Assembly (NCBI GenBank): GCA_963778465.1
Contig: CAVZUK010000003.1
Coordinates: forward strand, 2,418,001 to 2,482,000
DNA from: CAVZBW01 sp963778465
GTDB lineage: Bacteria; Actinomycetota; Acidimicrobiia; Acidimicrobiales; RAAP-2
Length of the DNA: 64,000 bases
Direction: 5' to 3'
Position 1 is the first letter of the stretch; each line of letters starts with the position of its first letter. Under the pieces are notes generated by a model. That model was not told where the DNA came from, ran no database searches, and was given only the letters and a program-made list of their open reading frames with translations. This document shows positions 27,027 to 35,859 of this stretch, piece by piece. The translations under genes were made by a program, and so were the position numbers.

Positions 27027-27055
27027 TTGCTTTTGTATCAACACTTTTCTATTCT
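27027..27055 (+). promoter_or_regulatory. Sigma-A-type promoter of the MarR operon
   Basis: TTGCTT at 27027-27032 and TATTCT at 27050-27055 are separated by exactly 17 bp, in a strikingly AT-rich patch (27024-27065) of a very GC-rich region. Transcription would start near 27062-27064, at or within two bases of the ATG. The MarR mRNA is therefore probably leaderless. Confidence 0.6.
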
Positions 27056-27063
27056 CAAACGAT

Positions 27064-27636
27064 ATGGCCGTGCCTGGTGCCGTCCGCGTCGAGGAGGACC
27101 GGTCCGGGCGCCAACGGGCCGCGGGTGATCGCGACCTCCGTGAGGAGATCCCCGCTCCCGACGCGCTCCGTGCCCAGGCGGCCGAGCTCCTCCTCTCGTT
27201 CATGCGGCTCGCCCGCGGCCCACGGGACCACAGCCTCCCGTCCCCGTTGCGCGACCTGATCGACAGCGGCGCCCTGGCGCCCCGGCACGTCTCGGTGTTC
27301 GCGGTGATCGCCCTCGAGGGGCCGCTCACGGTCTCGGAGCTTGCGGGCCGGGTCGGCTTGGCGCTGAGCACGACCAGCCTCTTGGTCACCCAGCTGGCCG
27401 ACGCCGGCCTCGTCGTGCGGACCGAGGACCCGAGGGATCGCCGCCGCACGGTCGTGTCGATCGAGCCGGCCCATCGCAGGGAGAGCCTGCACGTGCTCGA
27501 GTCCCGATTGACCCCCTTGCGCCGCGCCCTGGAACGCATGGGTCCCGAACGGGCAGCGGCGCTGCTGGAGGGCATGGTGATGGTCGCCGAGGAGGCGGAG
27601 CGCGGAGTCGAGCCACCGAGCTCGGGGGATCGATGA
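27064..27636 (+). CDS. MarR-family transcriptional regulator
   Basis: A 190-residue winged-helix regulator. The DNA-binding part spans about residues 75-135 (LTVSELAGRVGLALSTTSLLV) and the wing contains DPRDRRRTVVSI. It has a longer N-terminal arm than classic MarR. The stop overlaps the start of the MMPL gene (ATGA). It is likely the local repressor of the efflux operon it heads, as is common for MarR genes. No Shine-Dalgarno sequence precedes the ATG. Confidence 0.88.
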   Translation: MAVPGAVRVEEDRSGRQRAAGDRDLREEIPAPDALRAQAAELLLSFMRLARGPRDHSLPSPLRDLIDSGALAPRHVSVFAVIALEGPLTVSELAGRVGLALSTTSLLVTQLADAGLVVRTEDPRDRRRTVVSIEPAHRRESLHVLESRLTPLRRALERMGPERAAALLEGMVMVAEEAERGVEPPSSGDR

Positions 27637-30026
27637 GCGAGCTGTTCGGCTCCCTCGGCCGGGGCGTGGTCCGGCTCCGCTGGGTGATCGTGGTCGCCTG
27701 GGTCGTCGGCACCGTCGCCGCGGTGCACGAGCTGCCTTCGATGTCGAGCCAGGTCGACGACGACAACCGCGCCTTCCTGCCGGCGAGCGCCCCGATCAAC
27801 CGGGCCGCCGCACTGGCCCAGCCCTTGGCTGGATCGACCCAGCTTGCCCAGGTCCCGCTCGTGGCCGTGGCCGAGGGTCGCGCGCTGGACGCTTCCGACG
27901 AGGCCTACCTGACGCGTCTCTCCCGCCGGCTCGCCCAAACCCCTTCGGTCACGCAGGTCCTGTTCATCGGGATCTCCCCGGATCGGCGCGCCGTGCAGAT
28001 CCTCGCCAGGTCGTCCCGCAGCTACCTCGATCAGTCGGGCGACCAACAGTTGATCGACGGCCTGCAGAACGTCGTCGTCTCCACCCCGGCTCCGCCGGGG
28101 ATCGAGGTCCACCTCTCGGGCCAGCTCGCCGCCAACGTGGCCAACCAGCGAGCGTCGGCGCGGACGCAGAGCCTGACCCAGACCCTCACGATCCTGTTCA
28201 TCCTCGTCCTCTTGCTCGTGATCTTCCGGGCGTTGCTCGCCCCGATCCTCACCCTCCTGCCCGCCCTGCTCGCACTCCTCCTTTCCGAAGCCCTCATCGG
28301 AGGTCTCGGCAACGTTGGCCTCAAGATCTCGTCGGTCACGCCGCTCCTCCTCATCGTCCTCGTCCTCGGTGCGGGTACCGACTACGGCCTCTTCCTGGTC
28401 TTCCGGGTGCGCGAGGAGCTCCAGGTGAGCGTCGATCCCCGGCAGGCGGTGAGCCGGGCGCTGGCCAAGGTGGGGGAGTCGATCACCGCATCCGGGGCCA
28501 CCGTCGTGGTGGCACTGCTCAGCCTGGCTTTCGCCGACTTCGGCGTGTATCGGGATCTGGGCCCCCCGCTGGCCCTCGGCATCGGGATAATGATCCTGGC
28601 CGGCCTCACGCTGGTCCCGGCGCTGCTCGCGATCTTCGGTCGTGCGGTCTTCTGGCCGGCGCACGCTCTGGCGAGTGGCCCGGCGCGACCGGTCGGATGG
28701 TGGGGGACGGTGGCGGCCCGCCTCGTGCGGAGGCCCGGGGTGTCGTTGTCGATCGGGGTCGGCGCACTGGGACTGCTCGCGCTGGCGACCTTGGGATTCG
28801 AGCCCGGCGGGTTCTCCACCGGCCTTGCCGCGCCACCAGCCAGCGACGCGGCCGCCGGCAACGCTGCGGTCGCCGCCCACTTCCCCCAGACGACGCAGAA
28901 CCCGACGAATCTCCTCTTCCGATTTTCCACCTCGGCATGGTCCGACCCCGACGAGGTCGTGCGGGCGCAGAGGGTGCTGGCCTCGGCTCGACCCTTCTCC
29001 CATCTCGCCGGACCCTTCAATGCGAACGGCGGCTCGCTCGGCCCCGCCGAGCTGGTGGCCCTGCACGCCCGGCTGGGACCCGCCCGCGATCTTCCCGAGC
29101 TGCCGCCTTCTGGTCTGGGGGTCTCCGTCTCGGAGTACAACGCCTATCGCGCGACCGCCCTCTTCGTCAGCGCCGACGGGCACACGGTGCAGTTCGAGGC
29201 CGGGCTGCGCGCCGGCGATCCCGGTTCGACGGCGGCGCTCGACGCCGTGCCGTCGATGCGCCTGGCGGTCGCGTCGGCGGCCCGGGCCTCCGGGGCGAGC
29301 GCCAGCGGGGTGGCAGGAGAGGCGCCGGCCCTCTATGACGTGTCCGCGACCTCCGACGCCGACCTCGGCAAGATCATCCCGATCGCCGTCCTCGCCATCG
29401 GCCTCGTGTTGGCGCTCGTCCTGCGCAGCCTGGTGGCGCCGATCTACCTCATCTTGAGCGTCGTGCTGTCGTATCTGGCGTCGCTCGGCCTGGCGGTCGT
29501 CCTGTTCATCTTCCTGGGTGGGCAGGGGGGCATCACCTTCCTGCTCCCATTCCTCATGTTCGTCTTCCTGCTCGCGCTCGGCGAGGACTACAACATTCTC
29601 GTGATGACGAGGATCCGCGAGGAGGCTCAGCGGGCTCCGTTGCACCGGGCGGTCGTCCGGGCCGTGGGTGCGACCGGCCCGACCGTGACCTCCGCCGGCC
29701 TCGTCCTCGCGGGGAGCTTTCTCGTGCTCGCCCTGACGGGAAGCACGTCGCCGGGAAACGGCGACGTCACCGCGATCGGCGTCGGCTTGGCGGTGGGCAT
29801 CCTCCTCGACACCTTCGTCGTGCGCACGGTGCTCGTTCCGTCCACCGTGCAGCTGCTCGGCCGGTGGAACTGGTGGCCGGGCAGGATGGGTCGGCGAGGG
29901 GGGCGCTCGAGCAACCTCGCGCCGCTCGACCCGCCGGGCACCGTCGACCCGTCGCCGGGCCGTGACCTCGCAGGGGCCCTCGAGCCTTCACCGGTTTGCG
30001 GATCCCAACTCGAGGCGGCGCCGTGA
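27633..30026 (+). CDS. MMPL-family (RND) transporter
   Basis: A 797-residue RND transporter of the MMPL family, built as two halves. The proton-relay motifs are GAGTDY in the first half and ALGEDY in the second. A long extracytoplasmic domain follows the first membrane helix in each half. The ATG overlaps the MarR stop by 4 nt and the stop overlaps the next MFS start by 4 nt. Co-transcription with a MarR gene and an MFS pump points to efflux of small hydrophobic compounds. Confidence 0.88.
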   Translation: MSELFGSLGRGVVRLRWVIVVAWVVGTVAAVHELPSMSSQVDDDNRAFLPASAPINRAAALAQPLAGSTQLAQVPLVAVAEGRALDASDEAYLTRLSRRLAQTPSVTQVLFIGISPDRRAVQILARSSRSYLDQSGDQQLIDGLQNVVVSTPAPPGIEVHLSGQLAANVANQRASARTQSLTQTLTILFILVLLLVIFRALLAPILTLLPALLALLLSEALIGGLGNVGLKISSVTPLLLIVLVLGAGTDYGLFLVFRVREELQVSVDPRQAVSRALAKVGESITASGATVVVALLSLAFADFGVYRDLGPPLALGIGIMILAGLTLVPALLAIFGRAVFWPAHALASGPARPVGWWGTVAARLVRRPGVSLSIGVGALGLLALATLGFEPGGFSTGLAAPPASDAAAGNAAVAAHFPQTTQNPTNLLFRFSTSAWSDPDEVVRAQRVLASARPFSHLAGPFNANGGSLGPAELVALHARLGPARDLPELPPSGLGVSVSEYNAYRATALFVSADGHTVQFEAGLRAGDPGSTAALDAVPSMRLAVASAARASGASASGVAGEAPALYDVSATSDADLGKIIPIAVLAIGLVLALVLRSLVAPIYLILSVVLSYLASLGLAVVLFIFLGGQGGITFLLPFLMFVFLLALGEDYNILVMTRIREEAQRAPLHRAVVRAVGATGPTVTSAGLVLAGSFLVLALTGSTSPGNGDVTAIGVGLAVGILLDTFVVRTVLVPSTVQLLGRWNWWPGRMGRRGGRSSNLAPLDPPGTVDPSPGRDLAGALEPSPVCGSQLEAAP

Positions 30027-32089
30027 CCTCGGCAGCGGCGGTCCCGGCGCCCACGCTCGCACTCCCCAAGCGCCGGGTGTACCTCATCTTCGGCGCGTTG
30101 GTGCTCGGCATGTTGCTGGCGGCTCTGGACCAGACCGTCGTGTCCACGGCGCTGCCCACCATCGTCGGCGACCTGCACGGTGCGGCCCACCTGTCGTGGG
30201 TGGTGACCGCGTACCTGCTCGCGTCCACCGTGTCCATGCCCTTGTGGGGCAAGCTCGGCGACCTCTACGGCCGGAAGCTCTTCTTCCAGGCGGCCATCAT
30301 CATCTTCCTCGTCGGCTCCATCCTGTCGGGACTGAGCCAGTCGATGATCGAGCTCATCCTCTTCCGCGCCGTCCAGGGGCTCGGCGGGGGCGGGCTGATG
30401 ATCGGAGCCCAGAGCATCATCGGCGACATCCTCTCGCCGCGCGAACGCGGGCGCTATATGGGCATCTTCGGGGCGATGTTCGGCGTCGTCACGGTGATCG
30501 GTCCGCTCATCGGCGGCCTGATGGTCGAGTACCTGTCGTGGCGATGGATCTTCTACATCAACGTGCCGATCGGGTTGGTCGCCCTGGTGGTGACCGCGGC
30601 GCAGCTCCCCGGGCACGGCGAACGCGTCCGCCGGGTCATCGACTACGCGGGCACGATCCTGCTGACGCTCGGGGCCACGGCGCTCGTGCTCTACACGAGC
30701 CTCGGGGGGATCTCCTACCCGTGGATGTCGCTCCCGATGTACATCCTGCTGGTCGCCGGGATCCTCTTGATCATCGCCTTCCTCGGCGCCGAGCGCCACG
30801 CGAAGGAGCCGGTGGTGCCGCTCCGGCTCTTCGCCAACCGGGTCTTCTCGTCTGCGAGCGCCGTGGGCTTCGTCATCGGGTTCGCCATGTTCGGTGCGCT
30901 CACCTTCCTGCCCCTCTTCCTGCAGGTGGTCAAGGGGGTGAGCCCAACCGACTCGGGCGTGCGGCTCTTCCCGCTCATGGGCGGTCTCCTGCTGGCCTCG
31001 GTGGGCGCCGGCCAGGTGGTGAGCCGCTGGGGGCGCTACAAGGTGTTCCCGATCGTGGGCACGGCGTTCATGACGGTGGGCCTCTTCCTCCTCTCCAAGG
31101 TCGGCGTATCCACCGGAGCCTGGGAGATGTCGGCCTACATGTTCATCTTCGGCGCCGGACTCGGGCTCGTGATGCAGATCCTGGTCGTCGCGGTGCAGAA
31201 CGCGGTCAGGTACGAGGACCTCGGCGCCGCCACCTCGGGAGTCAACTTCTTCCGGCAGATCGGCGGTTCCTTCGGAGCGGCGGTGTTCGGCGCCGTCTAC
31301 GCCAACCAGCTCGCGGGCAACGTCGCCCACTTCGGCGTCCAGCTGCCGGCCAACTCTGGGACCCAGACGTTCACGCCGGAGCAGCTCTCGCACCTCCCGC
31401 CGAACGTGCACTACGCGCTGGTGCACGGGGTCTCCCTGACGGTGCAGCACCTCTTCATGATCGCCGTCCCGATCGGGGTCCTCGCCTTCGCGTTGTCGTG
31501 GCTCCTCCCCGAGGGGGAGCTGCGGCAGAGCGTGCGCACCGGGGCCGACACCGGGGAGGCCTTTGCCATGCCCTCGGACAGGACGTCGCTGCAGGAGGTG
31601 CAGCGCACCCTCGAGGCGGCGTCCCGCAGGGAGAACCGGGCCGATGTCTATCGGTCCCTGGCGGAGCGGGCGCACCTCTCCCTGGAGCCCAGGGCGTGCT
31701 GGTTGCTCTACCGTCTGGCCGAAGCTCCGGGGGTGAGCCTTGTCGAGCTGGCGCGCCAGCTCGACGTCCCGGTGGAACGGCTCGAGACCGGCGCCGCCGA
31801 GCTCGCCGGCGCCGGCATGATCCGACTGGATGGCAGCTCCGGACTCGGTCCTGGGGACGGCGGGGGGGCGCTCCCGGATGAGCGGGTCCTCATCACGGGC
31901 GAGGGACGCGCCGCCATCGATCAGCTCACCGAGGCACGACGCGCGGGGCTGAGCGACCTGCTCGACGGATGGGACCCCGACCAGCACCCCGAGCTCACGG
32001 AGCTCGTGCGGAATCTGGCCCAATCACTGCTCGCCGATGACGAGAAGCTGCTCGAGGAGGTGAGGGCGGCATCCGGTCACGCCGCCTGA
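30023..32089 (+). CDS. DHA2 MFS exporter with a C-terminal winged-helix-like domain
   Basis: A 688-residue fusion. Residues 1-500 are a 14-helix DHA2 pump with LDQTVVSTALPTIVG, KLGDLYGRKLFF and VQGLGGGGLM. Residues about 554-603 look like a MarR-type wHTH segment (LLYRLAEAPGVSLVELARQ), followed by a helical tail. The GTG that overlaps the previous stop (GTGA) was chosen; a TTG nine codons upstream is possible. The fused domain may sense ligand, bind DNA or interact with the adjacent MarR protein. Third gene of the efflux operon. Confidence 0.85.
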   Translation: MTSAAAVPAPTLALPKRRVYLIFGALVLGMLLAALDQTVVSTALPTIVGDLHGAAHLSWVVTAYLLASTVSMPLWGKLGDLYGRKLFFQAAIIIFLVGSILSGLSQSMIELILFRAVQGLGGGGLMIGAQSIIGDILSPRERGRYMGIFGAMFGVVTVIGPLIGGLMVEYLSWRWIFYINVPIGLVALVVTAAQLPGHGERVRRVIDYAGTILLTLGATALVLYTSLGGISYPWMSLPMYILLVAGILLIIAFLGAERHAKEPVVPLRLFANRVFSSASAVGFVIGFAMFGALTFLPLFLQVVKGVSPTDSGVRLFPLMGGLLLASVGAGQVVSRWGRYKVFPIVGTAFMTVGLFLLSKVGVSTGAWEMSAYMFIFGAGLGLVMQILVVAVQNAVRYEDLGAATSGVNFFRQIGGSFGAAVFGAVYANQLAGNVAHFGVQLPANSGTQTFTPEQLSHLPPNVHYALVHGVSLTVQHLFMIAVPIGVLAFALSWLLPEGELRQSVRTGADTGEAFAMPSDRTSLQEVQRTLEAASRRENRADVYRSLAERAHLSLEPRACWLLYRLAEAPGVSLVELARQLDVPVERLETGAAELAGAGMIRLDGSSGLGPGDGGGALPDERVLITGEGRAAIDQLTEARRAGLSDLLDGWDPDQHPELTELVRNLAQSLLADDEKLLEEVRAASGHAA

Positions 32090-32127
32090 GGTACGGCGGA
32101 CCATCGAAGCGGTCACGGGGCCGTACC
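32090..32127 (+). terminator. Inverted repeat between convergent genes
   Basis: GGTACGGC (32090-32097) is exactly complementary to GCCGTACC (32120-32127) across a 22-nt loop. It starts right after the MFS stop codon, and its second arm lies inside the end of the opposite kinase gene. It could act as a bidirectional terminator, though there is no T-run. Confidence 0.35.
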
Positions 32128-33198
32128 CGCCGTCCCCGGGCCCGTTGCATCGGCGGCGTCCCTGCGGTCGTCGAGCGACCGGTGTAGGAGTGCCATCGAG
32201 GCCGCGGTCGCCACCCCCAGCGCCTCGAGGCCGAGGATGGCCGCACCGACGACCGGAGGGCCGGGGAGCCGGACGAAGCTGGCCAGCGACGCCTCCGCAA
32301 GTATCCCCCCGCGGATCCGTTCGACGAAGCCGCCGTAGTGCGTCCCGAAGACGCCGCCCCCCAGGACGACTTCCACGGGCATCGTCGCGAGGTCGAGTCG
32401 CCGGATGGCCGCTGACGCCATCCGGACGAGCTCGTCCGCGACGAGATCCACCGCCTCGCGTGCGGGGGACTCGCCCGCTGCGGCCGCATCGAAGACCAGG
32501 GGTGCGAGGGACGTCAGGCGGGAATAGGGCAGCTTGCCGGAGTAGACGGCCTCGAGGACCGCTCGAGCGTCGGGAAATCCGAGGTCCGCCGGCACGGTGG
32601 TGGTCAGGCGCGTGTCGGGTCCTCGCCCGTCCTCGGCCCGGAGCGCGAGGCCGAGCGCCCGGGTCCCGAGCCAGCTGCCACCCGTCGTAAAGTCACCCGA
32701 GAGCTCCCCGAGCGCCGGGTACCGGACCGTACGCCCGTCGGGAGCGACGGCGACGCAATTGATGCCCGTCCCGCAGACGAGCCCCAGGCCCCACGACGAC
32801 AGGGTGCCGGCTCGCAGGATGGCCCGGGTGTCGTTGTGCAGCAGGACGCGCTCGGTGAGCCGCAGCTCGGCCAGAGCGCGTCCCAGGCGCTCTTCGTCGA
32901 TCGCGAGGTCGAGGCCGGCCAGGCAGTAGACGCCGAGTCCGGGACTTGGCCGGGAGCCAGGGGCCGACCAGCCGGCCGATGCCAGGGCTGCGTGCACGGT
33001 CCGCTCCAGGTTTTCCATCGCGGTGGGCATCCCCACGAATTGGTGACAGGTCGAGGCGCCGGACGCGTAGCCGAGCACCCGCCCCGACGGATCGACCGCG
33101 ACAGCATCGGTCTTGGAGTTGCCACCGTCGACCGCGACCAGGGCGACCTCTCCGTTGCCCCGGAAGCGGCCCGTCGCATCTCCGCGGGATGTGGTCAT
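32113..33198 (-). CDS. N-acetylglucosamine kinase-like ATPase (BadF/BcrA family)
   Basis: A 361-residue sugar-kinase-fold protein of the BadF/BadG/BcrA/BcrD type. The first phosphate loop is VDGGNSKTDA near residue 24; the second phosphate motif is VCGTGINCVAV (about 139-150), and the adenosine region EVVLGGGVFG lies near 285. Relatives phosphorylate GlcNAc. Its divergent neighbour is a GH4 glycosidase, which supports a role in amino-sugar or disaccharide recycling. The start codon lies inside a tandem 17-bp repeat, so translation or control there may be unusual. Confidence 0.78.
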   Translation of the reverse strand: MTTSRGDATGRFRGNGEVALVAVDGGNSKTDAVAVDPSGRVLGYASGASTCHQFVGMPTAMENLERTVHAALASAGWSAPGSRPSPGLGVYCLAGLDLAIDEERLGRALAELRLTERVLLHNDTRAILRAGTLSSWGLGLVCGTGINCVAVAPDGRTVRYPALGELSGDFTTGGSWLGTRALGLALRAEDGRGPDTRLTTTVPADLGFPDARAVLEAVYSGKLPYSRLTSLAPLVFDAAAAGESPAREAVDLVADELVRMASAAIRRLDLATMPVEVVLGGGVFGTHYGGFVERIRGGILAEASLASFVRLPGPPVVGAAILGLEALGVATAASMALLHRSLDDRRDAADATGPGTAGTAP

Positions 33199-33237
33199 CG
33201 CCCGGATGTGGTCATCGCCCGGATGTTACGGTCGCCC
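33187..33237. repeat. Tandem 17-bp repeat between kinase and GH4 genes
   Basis: GGATGTGGTCATCGCCC occurs twice without change (33187-33203 and 33204-33220). A third, diverged copy follows (GGATGTTACGGTCGCCC, 33221-33237). It covers the start codon of the kinase gene and ends one base before the GH4 GTG. Because it fills the whole divergent promoter it may be a regulator binding array, or a recent slippage duplication. Confidence 0.8.
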
Positions 33238-33238
33238 G

Positions 33239-34510
33239 GTGAAGGTCGCGGTGGTCGGAGGGGGCAGCACCTACACCCCCGAGCTGGTCGAGGGTCTGGT
33301 GGACCATCAGGACCGGCTGCGCGTCGACGAGCTCGTGCTGCTGGATCCCGACGCCGATCGGCTGGAGGCGGTGGGCGGTTTGTCCGAGCGGATACTGCGC
33401 TCCCGTGGCTGGACCGGTCGGATCGTGACCACCACCGACCGGAGGGCAGCCCTCGACGGGGCGTCCTTCGTCGTCGTGCAGCTCCGAGTGGGAGGTCAGC
33501 GAGCCCGGCTCACGGACGAGACCATCCCCTTGCGATTCGGGTGCCTCGGGCAGGAGACGACCGGACCCGGAGGGTTGGCCAAAGCGTTGCGGACGGTGCC
33601 GGTGGTCCTCGAGATCGCCGAGGAGACCGCCAAGGTCGGGGCCCCCGGCGCATGGCTGGTCGACTTCACCAACCCCGTCGGGATCGTCGCCCAGGCCCTG
33701 CTCGACGACGGCCACCGGGCGATGGGCCTGTGCAACGTCGCGATCTGGGTGCGCAAGCGGGTGGGCCATTACCTCGAGGTGGACCCCGAGGTCGTCGAGC
33801 TCGAGCACGTCGGGCTCAACCACCTCACGTGGGTGCGCAGCGCCACCGTCGACGGGCGCGACCGGCTCCCCGAGCTGCTGGAGCGCTTCGCGCCGGAGCT
33901 CGAGCTCGAGAGCGGCGTGCCACGAGAGCTGCTGTCGCTCCTCGGCGCACTTCCCTCATACTATTTGCACTATTACTACTGCCAGGCGGACGAGGTGGCC
34001 GAGCAGCGGGCGCCCGGGTACCGGCCGAGGGCCGAGGCCGTCCGGGTGCTGGAGGAGCACCTGCTGGCGCTCTACCGGGACCCCTCGCTCTCCGTGAAGC
34101 CCGAGGAGCTCTCCCACCGCGGGGGAGCGTTCTATAGCGAGGCGGCCGTCCGCTTGATGGCCTCGCTCGAAGCAGGGACGGGCGACGTGCAGGTCGTCGA
34201 CGTCCGCAACGACGGCGCGGTGCCGGGCCTGCCCGCCGACGCCGTGGTGGAGGTCCCCGCTCACGTCACCTCTGACGGCGCCCAACCCCTTCCCCAGCGC
34301 CGGCTTCCACCGGAGATGCTCGGGCTGGTTCAGCACTGCAAGGCCTACGAGCGCCTCGCGGTCCAGGCCGCGGTGTCGGGAAGCCGCCGTGCCGTCGAGC
34401 GTGCCCTGCTGGCCAATCCGTTGGTGGGCGACCGCCGCGCCGCCGGTCTCACGGAGGCCTTGCTCGAGGCGAACCGCCGCTTCCTCCCTCGGTTCTTCCC
34501 CGACGACTAG
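33239..34510 (+). CDS. 6-phospho-beta-glucosidase, GH4 family
   Basis: A 423-residue GH4 enzyme, which cleaves phosphorylated disaccharides by an NAD+ and Mn2+ dependent redox mechanism. The NAD loop GGGSTYTPEL is at residues 7-16. The metal ligands are Cys165 (GLCNVAI) and His195 (in GLNHLTW). KPEELSHRGGAFYSEAA also matches the family. The GTG at 33239 was chosen because the NAD loop follows immediately. It is divergent from the sugar kinase gene, and the two may process the same sugar. Whether the natural substrate is phosphorylated is not certain. Confidence 0.87.
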   Translation: MKVAVVGGGSTYTPELVEGLVDHQDRLRVDELVLLDPDADRLEAVGGLSERILRSRGWTGRIVTTTDRRAALDGASFVVVQLRVGGQRARLTDETIPLRFGCLGQETTGPGGLAKALRTVPVVLEIAEETAKVGAPGAWLVDFTNPVGIVAQALLDDGHRAMGLCNVAIWVRKRVGHYLEVDPEVVELEHVGLNHLTWVRSATVDGRDRLPELLERFAPELELESGVPRELLSLLGALPSYYLHYYYCQADEVAEQRAPGYRPRAEAVRVLEEHLLALYRDPSLSVKPEELSHRGGAFYSEAAVRLMASLEAGTGDVQVVDVRNDGAVPGLPADAVVEVPAHVTSDGAQPLPQRRLPPEMLGLVQHCKAYERLAVQAAVSGSRRAVERALLANPLVGDRRAAGLTEALLEANRRFLPRFFPDD

Positions 34511-34525
34511 CACAGCCCGGAGCGG

Positions 34526-35305
34526 CTAGGGAGGGCCCAGCCGCCGCAGTGCCTCGCGAGCCACGGCGCCCGCCCGCTGGCCGTACCCGCCGCCAAAGAG
34601 CACGGCGTGGACGAGCAGAGGATGGAGCTGGTGGATGGCCACGCGATCCCTCCACCTCGGGGCGAGGGGCGCGCACTCCACGTAGCAGTCCAGGATCCGG
34701 TCCAGGAAGGGCACGCCGAACAGCGCCAGCATGGCCAGGTCGGTCTCGCGGTGCCCACCGTGCGCTGCGGGGTCGATCAGCCAGACCTCGCCGTCGGTGG
34801 CCCACAGCACGTTGCCGGACCACAGGTCGCCGTGGATCCGGCTCGGTGGCTCGTCGGCCCCGGGCAGGTGTGGCGCGAGTGCGAGGACGGTTCGTACGGA
34901 CGCCGCGTCCTCCGCCCCGATCGCCCCCCGGGCGAGGGCCCGCTCGAGGAAGGGCAGCACCCTCCGCTCCCGGTAGAAGGACGCCCAGTTGTGACCCCCG
35001 CCGTTGTCCATGGGCAGGGGACCGATGAACCCCGGCCAGGGTGCGCCGAAGCGCTCCGACCCCGAGGCGTGGAGCGCGGCGAGTCCGCGGCCGAATCGTT
35101 CGGCCGCGCCGGGTCGGGGCTCGCCGACGTGGACGCGCGTCATCGAGATGTGGGTCCGGTCCACGGACAGCACGCTCGGCACCCGGACGGCCAGCGATTC
35201 GGCGAGCCAACGGAGGCCCGCGGCCTCCGAGGCGAAGAAGCCGTCTGGAGCGCCCGCCGCCCTCTTGACGAAGCGCTCCTTGGGCTCGTCGGGCGCCCGG
35301 CTCAC
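34526..35305 (-). CDS. Fructosamine kinase family protein
   Basis: A 259-residue aminoglycoside-phosphotransferase-fold protein of the fructosamine-kinase/ketosamine-3-kinase type. RIHGDLWSGNVLW holds the catalytic aspartate and metal asparagine, and WLIDPAAHGGHRETDLAML holds the second metal site. ATP-binding features include an N-terminal lysine (FVKRAAG). Such enzymes phosphorylate glycated amines to repair Amadori products. The GTG overlaps the stop of the upstream phosphatase gene by 4 nt. Confidence 0.85.
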   Translation of the reverse strand: MSRAPDEPKERFVKRAAGAPDGFFASEAAGLRWLAESLAVRVPSVLSVDRTHISMTRVHVGEPRPGAAERFGRGLAALHASGSERFGAPWPGFIGPLPMDNGGGHNWASFYRERRVLPFLERALARGAIGAEDAASVRTVLALAPHLPGADEPPSRIHGDLWSGNVLWATDGEVWLIDPAAHGGHRETDLAMLALFGVPFLDRILDCYVECAPLAPRWRDRVAIHQLHPLLVHAVLFGGGYGQRAGAVAREALRRLGPP

Positions 35306-35859
35306 AGAGAGGGTTCGGCTCCGAGGGTCCGCGCGAGCGACGAGGCGAGTCCACGGCACGATGCCTCGACGTTGGCCAGGCACTCGTCGAAGTCCCTCTC
35401 CTCGCCGTAGTAGGGGTCGGCGATGTCCGACGCTCCCTCCGACGATGGGTCGAACCCCCGCAGCGTGACGAATCGCTCCTCCGCCGCGGGATCGCCCGCC
35501 AGGCCCCGCATGGTCTCGAGGTGCCGGCGGTCGAGGCACACGACGAGATCGGCGCCCTGCAGGACCTCTCGGTCGACCTGCTGCGCCACGTGGGCGTCGC
35601 CGTCGTAGTCGCGTCGCGCGAGCGCGGCGCGGGCGCGGGGGTCCATCGGCTCGCCGACATGCCAGGGCCCCGTGCCCACACTCGACACGACGAGGACGTC
35701 GGCCAGCGTGCGGCTGGGTCCGATCGCCGTTCCCCGTGCCAGCTCTCGGAGGACGACCTCGGCCATCGGCGACCGGCAGATGTTCCCGGTGCAGACGAAG
35801 CACACCTGGTATGTCGGGGTGGCGGAGCCCGACCGTGGGCCCGGCAGGATCCGGTTCAC
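35302..35859 (-). CDS. Low-molecular-weight protein-tyrosine phosphatase
   Basis: A 185-residue LMW phosphatase. The catalytic P-loop is CTGNICRS at residues 23-30, with Cys23 as nucleophile. The general-acid aspartate is in DPYYG near residue 148. It removes phosphate from tyrosine, as Wzb-type enzymes do, possibly in exopolysaccharide control. It starts with a GTG inside the 4-nt overlap with the upstream CoA ligase, and its stop overlaps the kinase. About 15 residues precede the family domain. Confidence 0.9.
   Translation of the reverse strand: MNRILPGPRSGSATPTYQVCFVCTGNICRSPMAEVVLRELARGTAIGPSRTLADVLVVSSVGTGPWHVGEPMDPRARAALARRDYDGDAHVAQQVDREVLQGADLVVCLDRRHLETMRGLAGDPAAEERFVTLRGFDPSSEGASDIADPYYGEERDFDECLANVEASCRGLASSLARTLGAEPSL

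Noticed and set aside
26685..32023. Long minus-strand frames opposite the MMPL and MFS genes
   Set aside because: Same reason: low-complexity shadow frames opposite well-supported transporters.
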